Part shown: positions 11,958 to 22,371 of the stretch, one piece after another
How the letters are laid out: every line of letters starts with the position of its first letter
How positions within the stretch are numbered: the first letter of the stretch is position 1
Assembly (NCBI RefSeq): GCF_039555335.1
Contig: NC_092641.1
Location: 30,688,848-30,752,847, forward strand
Source of the DNA: Amphiura filiformis
Taxonomy: Eukaryota; Echinodermata; Ophiuroidea; Amphilepidida; Amphiuridae
Reading direction: 5' to 3'
Length of the DNA stretch: 64,000 bases
Notes under the pieces: generated by a model
Databases searched by the model: none
Told to the model about the DNA's origin: nothing
Seen by the model: only the letters and a program-made list of their open reading frames with translations
Translations under genes and position numbers: made by a program

Positions 11958-12143
11958 GAATTCCTCGATTTGAGAGTAACTCTCAAACGAGCTATTTTAT
12001 GGATTTGAGAGACTCTCATATTGGACAATTCTTCGATCTGTGAGTACTCTCAAATGAGGGTTTTCCTGGATTTGAGAGACTCTCAAACTGGACATTTCAT
12101 CGATTTGAGTGCTCTCAAAGCAACTCTCAGATCGAGGAATTCC
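11958..12143. mobile_element. Element D: short fold-back built of TTTGAGAG/CTCTCAAA palindromes
   Basis: The ends GAATTCCTCGATTTGAGAGT and the complement of GGAATTCCTCGATCTGAGAGT are inverted copies. Between them lie about five small palindromes of the form GATTTGAGAG...CTCTCAAA, near 11967, 12003, 12036, 12071 and 12102. The motif that makes up the ends is therefore the motif repeated inside. No coding capacity. Confidence 0.6.
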
Positions 12144-12159
12144 TTTGCTCACATAACTC

Positions 12160-12880
12160 GTAATTTGCTCGATTATGGTGCCGGTGTCTATAGAGCTCCT
12201 GCATTGATTAAACATGGGTAGGCCTAATATTAAAATTGAAATATCTCAAGAACCGAATACGTATGACGCTGAAACAAACTTTGAAATAAAGCTTTTACAT
12301 TTCTCTATCTGTTTTCTTTCATTTTGGTGTTTGTCGGATTCGTGTGATTTCGCCATCAACTGCAGATAGCTCACATTTAAATGCCCGTTTGTTGTCGTTT
12401 TTGTCTGTTGCGCTATCTTAAAAAAAGGGGGAAGAGTTAAAAATAGAGAAACAGGCAGATGCGGAAAGTGATGAGTCTGTAATATCGCTTTAAACTTTCT
12501 AATAGGGACTGATGTCTTAGAAAGAAAAAAACTCGCCGCTACATGATGAAGTAAACATTTTGAGAAAATAATGTAAAACATTAGGCCTACTTCTAGAGTA
12601 GAAAGATGCAATGAATCGGGAGGAGATTCTAAATGCTATCTTCAGTATAGGCCTATATGCCGTGCTATTAAAACAAAAAGGGGGGAAGAGGTAAAAATAG
12701 AGAAACAGGCAGATGATAATCTCTGCTTTATAAGTGCGGTTTAATATTTTGGTCAGCTTCGTCATTTTTACATTTCTTCATAGCTCTGCAGTCGGCCTAA
12801 TGCCGATTTTTCTCTGAGCGCGCAAACCCGTTCAATGCAGTTTTGCCGTTTCGCGCCGTATACTGAATCATCTTACTATA
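12160..12880 (+). repeat. Local repeat family R, copy 1
   Basis: This stretch is repeated in the same orientation at about 16475-17130 and 17820-18600. Shared landmarks include TAATTTGCTCGATT, GAAATATCTCAAGAACC, CAACTGCAGATAGCTCAC and TTTCGCGCCGTA. The open frames on its - strand recur only because the DNA repeats; they show no domain. The origin is unknown. Confidence 0.65.
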
Positions 12881-13467
12881 AATAGGGGAATGTTGTATCT
12901 ATCTATGTGAGTCCATCAAAGGCTCCGTCAGTTTCGATCCAAATGTCGCCAAATTCATACGGGATATTGAGGAATATACCGAGACTCAAGGGAAGTTTAT
13001 TTGGTTGAAAACGGTAGAATTGGCCTCAAAATCTGTAAAAAGCGGGTTTTTTGGGTAAAATAATAGCCCCCAGCTGTTGCTAAAGCGCGCCGTCGTTAGC
13101 CTGTCGGCGCGGCGCACACATCACTTGACGCGCACGCACAGGGGCGCATAGGCATATGCCAAGTTGCGTGTCAGATACCAGTGGACGCAACATAATACGG
13201 GGAAAAATATTTTAAAAAATTCAAAAAAAAGGAGAACCAAAATAGGTATGAATGAGGTTACAGGTAGGCCTACGGGACCAGGTTATGGTTTAAGTTACGG
13301 GATGGGATTTTATTAGGCATTACGAAGACTGCGAGAACAGAATTAAATAAATAACATGGAAACGGGAAATGGCAAGCTAAGCACGAAATATAAAAAATGG
13401 GAACAAAGTAATAGAAAAAGAAAAAAGAAAGCAGAAACGGAAATGTAAGAAATAATGAGAACGGGGT
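12881..13467. other. Non-coding DNA, CpG-rich patch
   Basis: A GC-rich patch at about 13083-13180 contains many GCGC words. No exon or element end was recognised. Confidence 0.35.
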
Positions 13468-13483
13468 AAAATAAATAAATATA

Positions 13484-13538
<55 letters not shown>
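13468..13538. repeat. (AAAT)n microsatellite
   Basis: About 70 bases of AAAT/ATAA tetranucleotide repeats with few interruptions. It produces long meaningless open frames (FIYLFIYL) on the - strand. Confidence 0.95.
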
Positions 13539-13547
13539 CATGGAAAC

Positions 13548-14170
13548 ATCTCAGTTTTTCATCTGTGTTAGCCTGAAGGTCATTTTTTGTGCCCATGAGC
13601 CTGCACAAAAACCTCTCACAGCCTGAACAACACTTTGATGTCCTAAGACGGATATGTATTGGTTTCAGCAAGATTTTCCTTCTGTTGTCACCTGTCCCCA
13701 TAAGCATGGTTGTCTGAAGACCATGAACCGTGAGTCTTCGAAGATCAAGGACCATAACATCTGTTTCTGGAATCTGGAATCTGGAACAGAATCTGGAACA
13801 ATCTTCCTTCATCCATTAGGTCGTCTCCCACAGTTACTACTTTCAAATGTAGCCTGAAAACCCATCTTTTAAACTATTGCTGATGTTGTTTCTTTTGCAT
13901 GTTTTTGTTTTCTTGTAGTCTTTAGTAGTAGCGTAAGTTTTTTTGTAAAGTGCAATGATCATTTCTTTGAAATTGCGCTATAAAAAAAGCCGTTGTATGT
14001 ATGTATGTATCTTGGGTCATGATATGGACATTCTTTCCAGCTTCAGAGATCTCTGCTGCATGTAGTATGATTAGAGTGTCTGCTTTCCTCTTGTGTACTA
14101 ACACCTGTCGATGTCTGAACATCATTCATGTTGCTTTCAAAATAATGCAGATGTGTTACAGTGACTATGA
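13548..14170 (-). pseudogene. Repeat-protein pseudogene, inverted copy split by a LINE
   Basis: Read on the - strand, 14170-14015 matches the DNA at about 14390-14525. After a gap filled by a + strand LINE 3' end, 13740-13550 matches the next part of the + copy (RRLTVHGLQTTMLMGTGDN, then CERFLCRLMGTKNDLQAN). The block between HIRLRTSK and CCSGCERF is deleted relative to the + copy. So this is an inverted, internally deleted copy of the pseudogene at 14175-15265, interrupted by a later insertion. The encoded family is a repeat-borne protein I have seen described only as uncharacterised. Confidence 0.6.
13794..14012 (+). mobile_element. LINE 3' end with reverse transcriptase C-terminus
   Basis: From 13794 one frame reads WNNLPSSIRSSPTVTTFKCS and continues LKTHLLNYC to a stop near 13884. 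WN-LP--IR-S-----FK--LKTHL is the usual C-terminal signature of CR1/L2-like LINE ORF2 proteins. About 120 bases of 3' UTR follow, then a tail with AATTGCGCTATAAAAAAAG and (TGTA)n. Only the 3' end is present, as expected for 5'-truncated insertion. It lies within the inverted pseudogene copy and so is younger than that copy. Confidence 0.75.
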
Positions 14171-14174
14171 AGGT

Positions 14175-15265
14175 TGCCGTGTCATCTTTGATAATTATGG
14201 AAGAGAAAACTCAATCAAAGATATAATCAGACGTCGCAAGTTAGGAGTCCAATCATCAGCGAGAGCCTACATTGTTGCTAACACAACCCCCATCCATGAC
14301 TCATAGCTATTTTCGGCCAACAATGAAACTAAGGACACCCTCGCAATCTACCTGGCAAACAAAGTTTTGAAGCTGAAGATTCCAGTAGTCACTGTATATG
14401 TAACACGTCTGCATGTGAGACGCAACATGAATCATGTTCAGCCATCGACAGGTTTTAGTACACAAGAGCAAGCAGACACTCTAATCATGCAGCAGAGAAT
14501 GTCCATATCATGACCCAAGATACAGGTGTTACGGTCCTTGCTCTTCGAAGACTAACGGTTCTTGGTCTTCAGACAATCATGTGTATGGGAACAGGTGACA
14601 ACAGAAGGAAAATCTTGCTGAAACCAATACATATCCGTCTTGGGACATCAAAAGCAGGATGCGACACATGTGGACATATCAGAGGTATAGGCAAGAAGAC
14701 TGCCTTCAATGCCTTCACTGAAGTAACACCTGAACCCGGCACCTGAAGAACTCACAGCACTGGGTCAACTTGGTGATGCAGAAATGCCATCTCAAAGTGT
14801 TGTTTCAGGCTGTGAGAGGTTTTTGTGCAGGCTCATGGGCACAAAAAATGACCTACAGGCCAACACAGTTGAACAACTGAGATGGAAACGCTTCAAGAGC
14901 CAACCAGGGGGGATTGATAAAATCCCTCCAACTTCTGGTGCGTGGCATCAACACATTCTGTGGGCGCATATGCAAGCATATATTTGGAGTCAAGACCATG
15001 TGGTAAATCCAAATATTCCAGACCCGTTCAAGCTAGGATGGTCGAGTGATGCAGATAACATTCCAGTACCTATCCTGTCAGACATTGCAATAGCTCCCGA
15101 GTCTGTTGTCGAGCTTGTTAGGTGCGGATGTGGAATAAGCAAATGCTCCAGAAGATGTTCCTGCAGACGACACAATCTGACTTGTACAGAAGCATGTGCT
15201 TATGGAGCAGATGAAGAGTGTACCAATACAGCTATGGTGATGGTGAAAATACTGATAACATAGAT
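14175..15265 (+). pseudogene. Repeat-derived protein pseudogene with CXC-like cysteine cluster
   Basis: Broken frames give, in order: a segment with IFDNYGRENSIKDIIRRRKL, ending in a stop at 14304; a segment with ANNETKDTLAIYLANKVL and TQEQADTLIMQQ; TGVTVLALRRLTVLGLQT and GCDTCGHIRGIGKKTAF; and then 14784-15263 with CERFLCRLMGTKND, SGAWHQHILWAHMQAYIWSQ and a final cysteine cluster, CGCGISKCSRRCSCRRHN. The order and spacing match a protein family found repeatedly in marine invertebrate genomes, probably transposon-borne. Stops and frameshifts make this copy non-functional. The first half is mirrored by an inverted copy at 13548-14170. Confidence 0.6.
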
Positions 15266-15269
15266 GATG

Positions 15270-15590
15270 ACAACTAGGCGTTAAAATGCCTCAAGGTCAG
15301 CTCTATCATAAACGTCTAAAGTTGAATTACTATATTGAAATTTCAACTTTTTAAAACGCGATTTTCTGCATTTCATTGCATAAATGCTGACAAATTAGCT
15401 GAAAATCTTAGCCAATTTCAAGATACTTTAGTGGCCATTTTGAAAGGTGAAATACACCTATATTCTCCTTAAACAATGTTATTGCAAAAGATGTTTAGAA
15501 TCATTTTCTTACCCATATCTGACAGAAATGAGATACATGTATTTTACTCTCAATGATAGTAATTGCCTAAAGCGGTATGCCATATTTTAA
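15270..15590. other. AT-rich spacer
   Basis: No gene is seen. One early GGCCATTTTG word near 15434 foreshadows the degenerate repeat that follows. Confidence 0.4.
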
Positions 15591-15960
15591 TAAAAGGCGG
15601 CCATTTTGGATTTAGAGGCCATCTTGGATTGGAGAAAATGGACCAAAGTAAGTTTGTATTTCTCAGTGGATTCTCAGAAACATAAGTAGTGAATAAATCA
15701 GCAAAAAAGGAAAGAAATCAATGTCCTTATTGCTGGCAGACCATTTTAGACAAATTGGCGGCCATTTTGGATTTGGCAGCCATCTTGGATTCTAGAAAAT
15801 GATCCTAATTATGTTCTTAATGGATTTGACAATCAAAAGTATAAATAATCAGTAAGAAAAATATGACTTTGTGCACTTTCGGGATAAATATGGCTTAAAA
15901 AAGGCTAAATATGGTGGCCATTTTGAATTTCAAAATGGCCGCCGAAGACACATTCGAAAA
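15590..15960. repeat. Degenerate GGCGGCCATTTTGGATT tandem repeat
   Basis: GGCGGCCATTTTGGATTT followed by GCCATCTTGGATT and a GAAAATG-TCC word occurs twice about 165 bases apart (near 15597 and 15762). Partial copies lie near 15434 and 15914. The spacing and the shared AATAAATCAG-type filler suggest an old tandem array. Confidence 0.55.
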
Positions 15961-17132
15961 AATGGAACCAACTCAGGTTTTGTTCGTAGGGGTATTTAGA
16001 AGCTAAAAGCATTGGTTCCACTAATGTAGCAAATTTTGCACTGGGTTACGTAACACCATGTACTAAAACCTTTGACGAGCGCGACTACCGTAATGTTGCA
16101 AAGTCGGCGCTAACAACGCGTACGGCGCACAGTTCATTCATAAATTTTCACACGGCAACAACAGATCGCCTCAGCAGCCAATTAGAGACAAGTGCGTGCA
16201 ACACAGTAAATACGCGATGTATCCTTACAATACGCGCTCGTCAAAAGTTTACTGCATTTTAGTATAGGCAATTTTTTTTTTTTTTTTTTTGCTTTTTTTT
16301 AAATTTTTTTTTTTTAAATATTATTATTATTATTATTATTATTATTTTCCTTGCTATCTTCTGAAGATAGCAATTTTGGTCAGCTTCGTCATTTTCACAT
16401 TTCTTTATAGCTTTGCATTCGGCCTAGTGCCGATTTTCATACTAAAAGAAAATGTACATGTATGTGGGGAGACATGCCGTAATTTGCTCGATTCTGGTGC
16501 CGGTGTCTTTAGAGCTCCTACATTGATTTACATGGGTAATATTAAAATTGAAATATCTCAAGAACCGAATACCGTATGACGCTGAAACAAACTTTGAAAT
16601 AAAGCTTTTACATTTCTCTATCTGTTTTATGTCATTTTGGTGTTTGTCGCATTCGTGTGATTTCGCTATCAACTGCAGATAGCTCACATTTAAATGCCCG
16701 TTGGTTGTCGTTTTTGTCTTTGCACTATTTTTTTTTTTTTTTTTAAGAGGTAAAAGTAGAGAAAGATTCATATGAGGAAAGTGATGTGTCTGTAATATCG
16801 CTTTAAACTTTCTAATAGGGACTGATGTCTTAGAAAGGAAAAACTCGCCGCTACATGATGAAGTAAACATTTTGAGAAAATAATGTAAAACATTACTTCT
16901 AGAGTAGAAAGATACAATGAATCGGGATGAGATTCTAAATGCTATCTTCAGTAGATAGGCTATAGCGAAAAAAATCCTAAAACGCGCACGGTTACTCTGC
17001 CCGAATTTTTTAAAAAATCGGCATTCGACCTACATGCCGCGCTATTAAAGCAAAAAGGGGAAGAGGTAAAAATAGAGAAACAGGCAGATGATAATCTCTG
17101 CTTTATAAGTGCCGTTTTAAATTTTGGTCAGC
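15785..17132 (+). repeat. 1.35-kb tandem duplication, unit 1
   Basis: This unit is repeated head to tail at 17133-18481 with very few differences, mostly in homopolymers: for example T runs at 16269 and 17621, and a (TTA)n run at 16319 and 17666. It contains the end of the GGCGGCC repeat region, a CpG-rich block, a (TTA)n tract and a copy of repeat family R. The join at 17131-17135 reads GCTTGGATT, sharing CTTGGA with the left edge, so microhomology or slippage could have made it. Confidence 0.85.
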
Positions 17133-18481
17133 TTGGATTCTAGAAAATGATCCTAATTATGTTCTTAATGGATTTGACAATCAAAAGTATAAATAATCAG
17201 TAAGAAAAATATGACTTTGTGCACTTTCGGGATAAATATGGCTTAAAAAAGGCTAAATATGGTGGCCATTTTGAATTTCAAAATGGCCGCCGAAGACACA
17301 TTCGAAAAAAATGGAACCAACTCAGGTTTTGTTCGTAGGGGTATTTAGAAGCTAAAAAGCATTGGTTCCACTAATGTAGCAAATTTTGCACTGGGTTACG
17401 TAACACCATGTACTAAAACCTTTGACGAGCGCGACTACCGTAATGTTGCAAAGTCGGCGCTAACAACGCGTACGGCGCACAGTTCATTCATAAATTTTCA
17501 CACGGCAACAACAGATCGCCTCAGCAGCCAATTAGAGACAAGTGCGTGCAACACAGTAAATACGCGATGTATCCTTACAATACGCGCTCGTCAAAAGTTT
17601 ACTGCATTTTAGTATAGGCAATTTTTTTTTTTTTTTGCTTTTTTTTAAATTTTATTTTTTTAAATATTATTATTATTATTATTATTATTATTTTCCTTGC
17701 TATCTTCTGAAGATATCAATTTTGGTCAGCTTCGTCATTTTCACATTTCTTTATAGCTTTGCATTCGGCCTAGTGCCGATTTTCATACTAAAAGAAAATG
17801 TACATGTATGTGGGGAGACATGCCGTAATTTGCTCGATTCTGGTGCCGGTGTCTTTAGAGCTCCTACATTGATTTACATGGGTAATATTAAAATTGAAAT
17901 ATCTCAAGAACCGAATACCGTATGACGCTGAAACAAACTTTGAAATAAAGCTTTTACATTTCTCTATCTGTTTTATGTCATTTTGGTGTTTGTCGGATTC
18001 GTGTGATTTCGCTATCAACTGCAGATAGCTCACATTTAAATGCCCGTTGGTTGTCGTTTTTGTCTTTGCACTATTTTTTTTAAAAGGGGGGAAGAGGTAA
18101 AAATAGAGAAAGAGGCAGATGCGGAAAGTGATGAGTCTGTAATATCGCTTTAAACTTTCTAATAGGGACTGATGTCTTAGAAAGGAAAAAACTCGCCGCT
18201 ACATGATGAAGTAAACATTTTGAGAAAATAATGTAAAACATTACTTCTAGAGTAGAAAGATACAATGAATCGGGATGAGATTCTAAATGCTATCTTCAGT
18301 AGATAGGCTATAGAGAAAAAAATGCTAAAACGCGCACGGTTACTCTGCCCGAATTTTTAAAAAATCGGCATTCGACCTACATGCCGCGCTATTAAAGCAA
18401 AAAAGGGGAAGAGGTAAAATAGAGAAACAGGCAGATGATAATCTCTGCTTTATAAGTGCCGTTTTAAATTTTGGTCAGCTT
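17133..18481 (+). repeat. 1.35-kb tandem duplication, unit 2
   Basis: Near-identical to 15785-17132 at an offset of about 1346-1348 bases. Its right edge (GGTCAGCTT) continues into the normal family-R sequence (CGTCATTTTTACATTTC, also at 12755), which shows that unit 1 is where the sequence was joined abnormally. Open frames here repeat those of unit 1 and are not genes. Confidence 0.85.
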
Positions 18482-18770
18482 CGTCATTTTTACATTTCTT
18501 TATAGCTCTGCAGTCGGCCTGAAGCCGATTTTTCTCTGAGCGAGCAACCCCGTTCAATGCAGTTCTGCCGTTTCGCGCCGTACTGAATCATCATCTACAA
18601 CGCGTGCTAGGCATTTTTTTTAATTTTTTTTTATTTTTTAATATTATTATTATTATTATTTTGCTTGCTATCTCCTGAAGATAGCAATTTTGGTCAGCTT
18701 CGTCATGTTAACATTTCTTTATAACTTTGCATTCGGCCTAGTGCCGATTTTTATACTAAAAGAAAATTTG
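18482..18770 (+). repeat. Repeat family R remainder and partial second copy
   Basis: 18482-18600 continues family R as at 12755-12870 (CTGCAGTCGGCCT, TTTCGCGCCGTA). After a (TTA)n tract at 18642-18661 another partial copy begins with GCTATCTCCTGAAGATAGCA, matching 16355 onward, and ends near 18770. Confidence 0.6.
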
Positions 18771-18995
18771 CAGCCTGGGGACCCTAGTTTCCAAACCGTA
18801 AGTGCGCCATCATAGACTGAGTCTGATTGAAAGTCACCTGATAGTGATACCACTTCATACTACCTGACGGACGAATGACGTTATTACATTTGTAATAAGT
18901 TCCAAATAGTTTTCGATCTTGGAACATCAACCGCTTGGAAATTTGATTTCATTTTTGCTGAACCATGAAATGGTATCAGCCTATATGAGTGTATG

Positions 18996-19018
18996 TTACT
19001 TACTTGCTTACTTACTTG

Positions 19019-19063
<45 letters not shown>

Positions 19064-19064
19064 C
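18996..19064. repeat. (TTAC)n microsatellite
   Basis: About 70 bases of TTAC/CTTA repeats with a few TTGC variants. Confidence 0.95.
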
Positions 19065-19231
19065 AACCATTTGGTCTGAAATGGACATATCTTTAAATGC
19101 CACGAAGGTATGAACCCCCAAGTGGTGTCAAATAAAAGAGAAAGAAGTAAAGAATAGGCCTATAATAAAAATATTTTCTAAATTCAGAGGTCATCCAAGG
19201 GGTCACAGGGGTCAAAAAAGGTCATTTTAAC

Positions 19232-19585
19232 CAAAAATGCTCCAATCGAGCTGAAATTTATATGCAATGATCCTTATGACATTCTAAACATGTTTAAAAT
19301 ATTTTAATATTCACTTAAGGTCATTAAGGGGTCGTAAAGGGGTCAAAGGTCAAGTTGTCAAAAATACTCCAATTGAGCTGATATTTAAATGCAATGATCT
19401 TTATGACATTCTAAACATGTTTAAAATATTCCAATATTCATTTAAGATCATTTAGGGGTCATAAAGGGGTCAAAGGTCAAGTTTTCAAAATGCTCCAATT
19501 GAACTGATATTTAAATGCAATGATCTTTATGACATTCTAAACATGTTTAAAATATTTTAATATTCATTTAAGGGCATTAAGGGGT
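19232..19585. repeat. Three-copy tandem repeat, about 124-base unit
   Basis: Three head-to-tail copies share CTCCAAT-GA-CTGA-ATTTA, TGCAATGATC-TTATGACATT, CTAAACATGTTTAAAATATT and a GGGGTCA-AAAGGGGTCAAAGG region. They start near 19235, 19359 and 19483. No coding character. Confidence 0.85.
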
Positions 19586-20633
19586 TATAAAGGAGTGATA
19601 TACATATACCACAATATACTGCCAAATCCCCATGGTTCAGCTATGGTGCGGTAACCGCTCTAGTTGTCATTTTATGGCACTCAAAATTAAAAGGCACCGC
19701 ACACACACACCCCCACACCCCCACCGGGCACCAGTCCGCACCACATACCGGGGTACATTCTGTCTCGAAGCTTTGGAAGACTTGCACCTCTAAAGTGCCT
19801 AACAAACAATCAAAAAAATTCTATTTTTATTTGGATAATTTTAGGAGAAATTTAGCCCTGTTTTAGCTCATGATGTCTTCTCACAGGGCTGTGCAATAAT
19901 GAACCCGTGGGCGGGGGGGTGTAGGCCTAGGGCCTAATGTTTTTTTGGGTTTTTTAGGGGGGAGAGAATTTGGCCAGCCAGGGAACGCAAGCCATTTTTG
20001 ACCAGCCAAGAGGGGGTCACTGAGCGATTTTGGACATACCACTGAGTCACCGGCGCCCTCCCGGGCACCCTGAATAAAGTGCTCCGAAGAACTTATAATG
20101 GCCTAAATTTATGCAAATTTTCATGCTCGCTGCGCTCGTAATATATATCTAGACCATTTAAGGTTTTCAAATTTGGATCTCACTGACAAATTTGGCAAGT
20201 GCAAATGCGACCGTGAGCAGGTGGAGCCGGAATACACAAGCGATTGAGCAGGCCGGGGGGACTTCTTTTTGGAACGCTGTTCGATATTACTCCCAGGGCC
20301 CATAATTACTGTACATCCCTAACAGACGTTCGGGGAGGGGTGTGTGCGTGTGTGTGTGTGGGGGGTATGTGACTCAAATGCTCTCAGAAACTTTCTGAGT
20401 AATAATTTATTCTTCGTGCATAGCCTCCGCATTCATTCTCTCTGCTGGTTATGACATTAACTGAAAACAGCTGGGCCAAGAAAATCTGCTTTTCCAATGT
20501 TGGAATTTTACTTATATTAAGTTATATTATTATGACCAAATAATTAATATTGTTGATATGCTATGCAAATATAATACTTTTATCCTAAAGTTACTTCTGA
20601 AAAAATTAATAAAATATATAATTGACTCTCACC
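19586..20633. other. Non-coding DNA upstream of the SORL1-like exon 1
   Basis: Contains a CA/CCCCA-rich stretch near 19700, G-rich stretches near 19910 and 20335, and AT-rich DNA from 20460. Regulatory sequence for the gene starting at 20668 may lie here, but no specific element is clear. Confidence 0.35.
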
Positions 20634-20648
20634 CAGCTATATTTAAAA
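20634..20648 (+). promoter_or_regulatory. TATA-like sequence just before exon 1 start codon
   Basis: CTATATTTAAAAT lies about 20-30 bases upstream of the ATG at 20668. If used as a TATA box the 5' leader would be almost absent, so it may be chance in AT-rich DNA and the real transcription start may lie further upstream. Confidence 0.2.
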
Positions 20649-20667
20649 TTACTTTTTATAAACAATC

Positions 20668-20916
20668 ATGGCAGCCAACATGGCGATGGGGAAATACTTT
20701 CTCGTCGTGATCGCCTTGATTTTACCAATTTGCAGCTCATTTAGAATAGGTTCCAAAGCAAAAACAATACATTTAGCTCCAGAGTATTCACATAGAGATT
20801 TAGGGGATGGTTATGCGAGGATACGACGGACGGCGGAAGGGGAAATGGAGGCCCCATCTCCTCGACGTGCTGTTCGATCGGCGACTCATGGCGATGCAAA
20901 TGTTGATGTTACGACG
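20668..20916 (+). CDS. SORL1: SORL1-like receptor, exon 1 (signal peptide and propeptide)
   Basis: Encodes the N-terminus of a sortilin-related receptor that, by family knowledge, sorts cargo between Golgi, endosomes and cell surface. The ATG has A at -3 and G at +4. Residues about 7-25 (MGKYFLVVIALILPICSSF) form a signal peptide. A basic stretch follows with RIRR (about residues 51-54) and RRAVR, possible furin sites as in VPS10 receptor propeptides. The exon is exactly 83 codons, ending DVTT before GTAAGC, phase 0. Exon 2 begins in phase 0 with VELKDSH, matching the usual exon 1/exon 2 arrangement of SORL1. The link between these exons, 22 kb apart, is inferred, not proven; first exons of this family are poorly conserved. 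Confidence 0.6.
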
Positions 20917-21559
20917 GTAAGCTTACGTACTGTTTCCCGTAGACTGCCTAACTGGCCTGTATCTCGTTTCGGCCAAAGTACGTCTGTAATACATACCTGT
21001 TTTTAATGACCTTGCAACAATGTTTCTATTGTCAGCAATAACAGCTTGCATTCACACTTTTGAGTTTATATGGTGAATTTTCGTACACATCATAAATAAG
21101 TGAAATCAGAATATCCTGAAAGAAATTTAGGTAACGAATTCAACGACACTGACCTCGCAACAGCTAATGTTTTCATGTAAACATGGCGTCATTAGACATT
21201 TTAGCCTACGTTTCAGTATCCTACTATCGGATCGTTGAAACAACGAAACCTCAATCCCCGGCCTCATTCACGAATTCACTCACCTTCCTACACCACCAGT
21301 TGAAATAAAACTCGAAACATCCCGTGTTATTCCTCAAAACTACATGCATCTTCATTTTAAAAATTGAAATCCTAGTAGAAATCTGTTATCGAAAATTGTT
21401 TGATATAAAACGTCACCAAAATGAATTTTTCTGAAGAGTAGATACCGCGTGTCAAAATGGCGGCCGCAATCGCATCCCCCAGCTTTGTATGCGTGTACCC
21501 AGGTCACGGTATGTCTACGTGACGAACAGTCAAGGTCAGAGAACAGCGCAACCTGTCTG

Positions 21560-21870
21560 CTGTCATGACGTAATATAATGGCTCCGCCCAATGAACGGCG
21601 CTGTCAATCATCCTTATTGCCTTTGTCGAACAGACTTTACGCAGGTAAGAGCTCACGCTGTCCTCACTTTTAGGACCTACGAGCGTCAGGCCGACACAAT
21701 CTGGTTGTGTAGGAGACTATCATCGTGATGCCCACGTTGGAACCATTGGATTACGGAAGAAATATTCATACCAGGACTGAAGCAAATGTGGCCATTTCTA
21801 TGTTTGTACCGGGCAAGTACCGGACATTTTTCAACACGGAGCTAGCGGAAAATACTGCAAATTCGTCCAA
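21560..21870 (+). promoter_or_regulatory. CpG-rich stretch with possible alternative first exon
   Basis: 21570-21600 holds a GGCTCCGCCCAAT (GC box and CCAAT words). A consensus donor (CAG then GTAAGAG) lies at 21643 and a second (CCAAG then GTAAGC) ends an open frame at 21870. That frame contains YGRNIHTRTEANVAIS and KYRTFFNTELAENTANSSK. A possible acceptor at 21673 is only 30 bases after the first donor, too close for an intron. It could be an alternative promoter and 5' exon, or chance. No family was recognised. Confidence 0.25.
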
Positions 21871-22038
21871 GGTAAGCAAAGGGTTGGGGATCGCATTTTT
21901 AACTTTGACTAAACTGTTTCGGAGTTAAGGCACGCTAAAAGTAGACCATTTCGGGGCTGTATTTGGTGTACATGTGACGTTTTGAAAAGAGTAAAAAACG
22001 ACCACTTATTCGCTATTGCTGAAGTATACCCGCCGAAT

Positions 22039-22069
22039 CATGTACCAATACACAAGGTATTGGTACATG
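22039..22069. repeat. Perfect 12-base hairpin
   Basis: CATGTACCAATA and its exact complement are separated by seven bases. The function is unknown. Confidence 0.7.
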
Positions 22070-22371
22070 AGATCAGGTATACTGTTTCCGCGTACAGTTT
22101 ACAAAATAAATGTTATTTTAATATTTTGTAATAATTGTATCAAATTGGACTTCAAAATGTGACATAGCATCCTTAAATTCAAATTGATCAGTAATTATGC
22201 AAGTGAAAGATTCTGTCATACTTTTTTTGCATTTTGATTCAACAACGTACAACATGAGTCATGATCATCAGAGTTTTTGTCCCGGCATGCCCGGGGGTAG
22301 TCCGCATATGTCCGAGGTGCTCTGACGATAACACTCTGATCGCCAGGCAATCTACGTTTAGTAGGCCTGTG

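Noticed and set aside
13270..13812. 180-codon - strand open frame as an intact protein
   Set aside because: Its middle is the (AAAT)n microsatellite and its start is a fragment of the inverted repeat-protein pseudogene.
16289..18265. Repeated 96- and 142-codon frames as a duplicated gene pair
   Set aside because: The frames recur only because the DNA is tandemly duplicated; they contain low-complexity FFKYYYYY runs and no domain.
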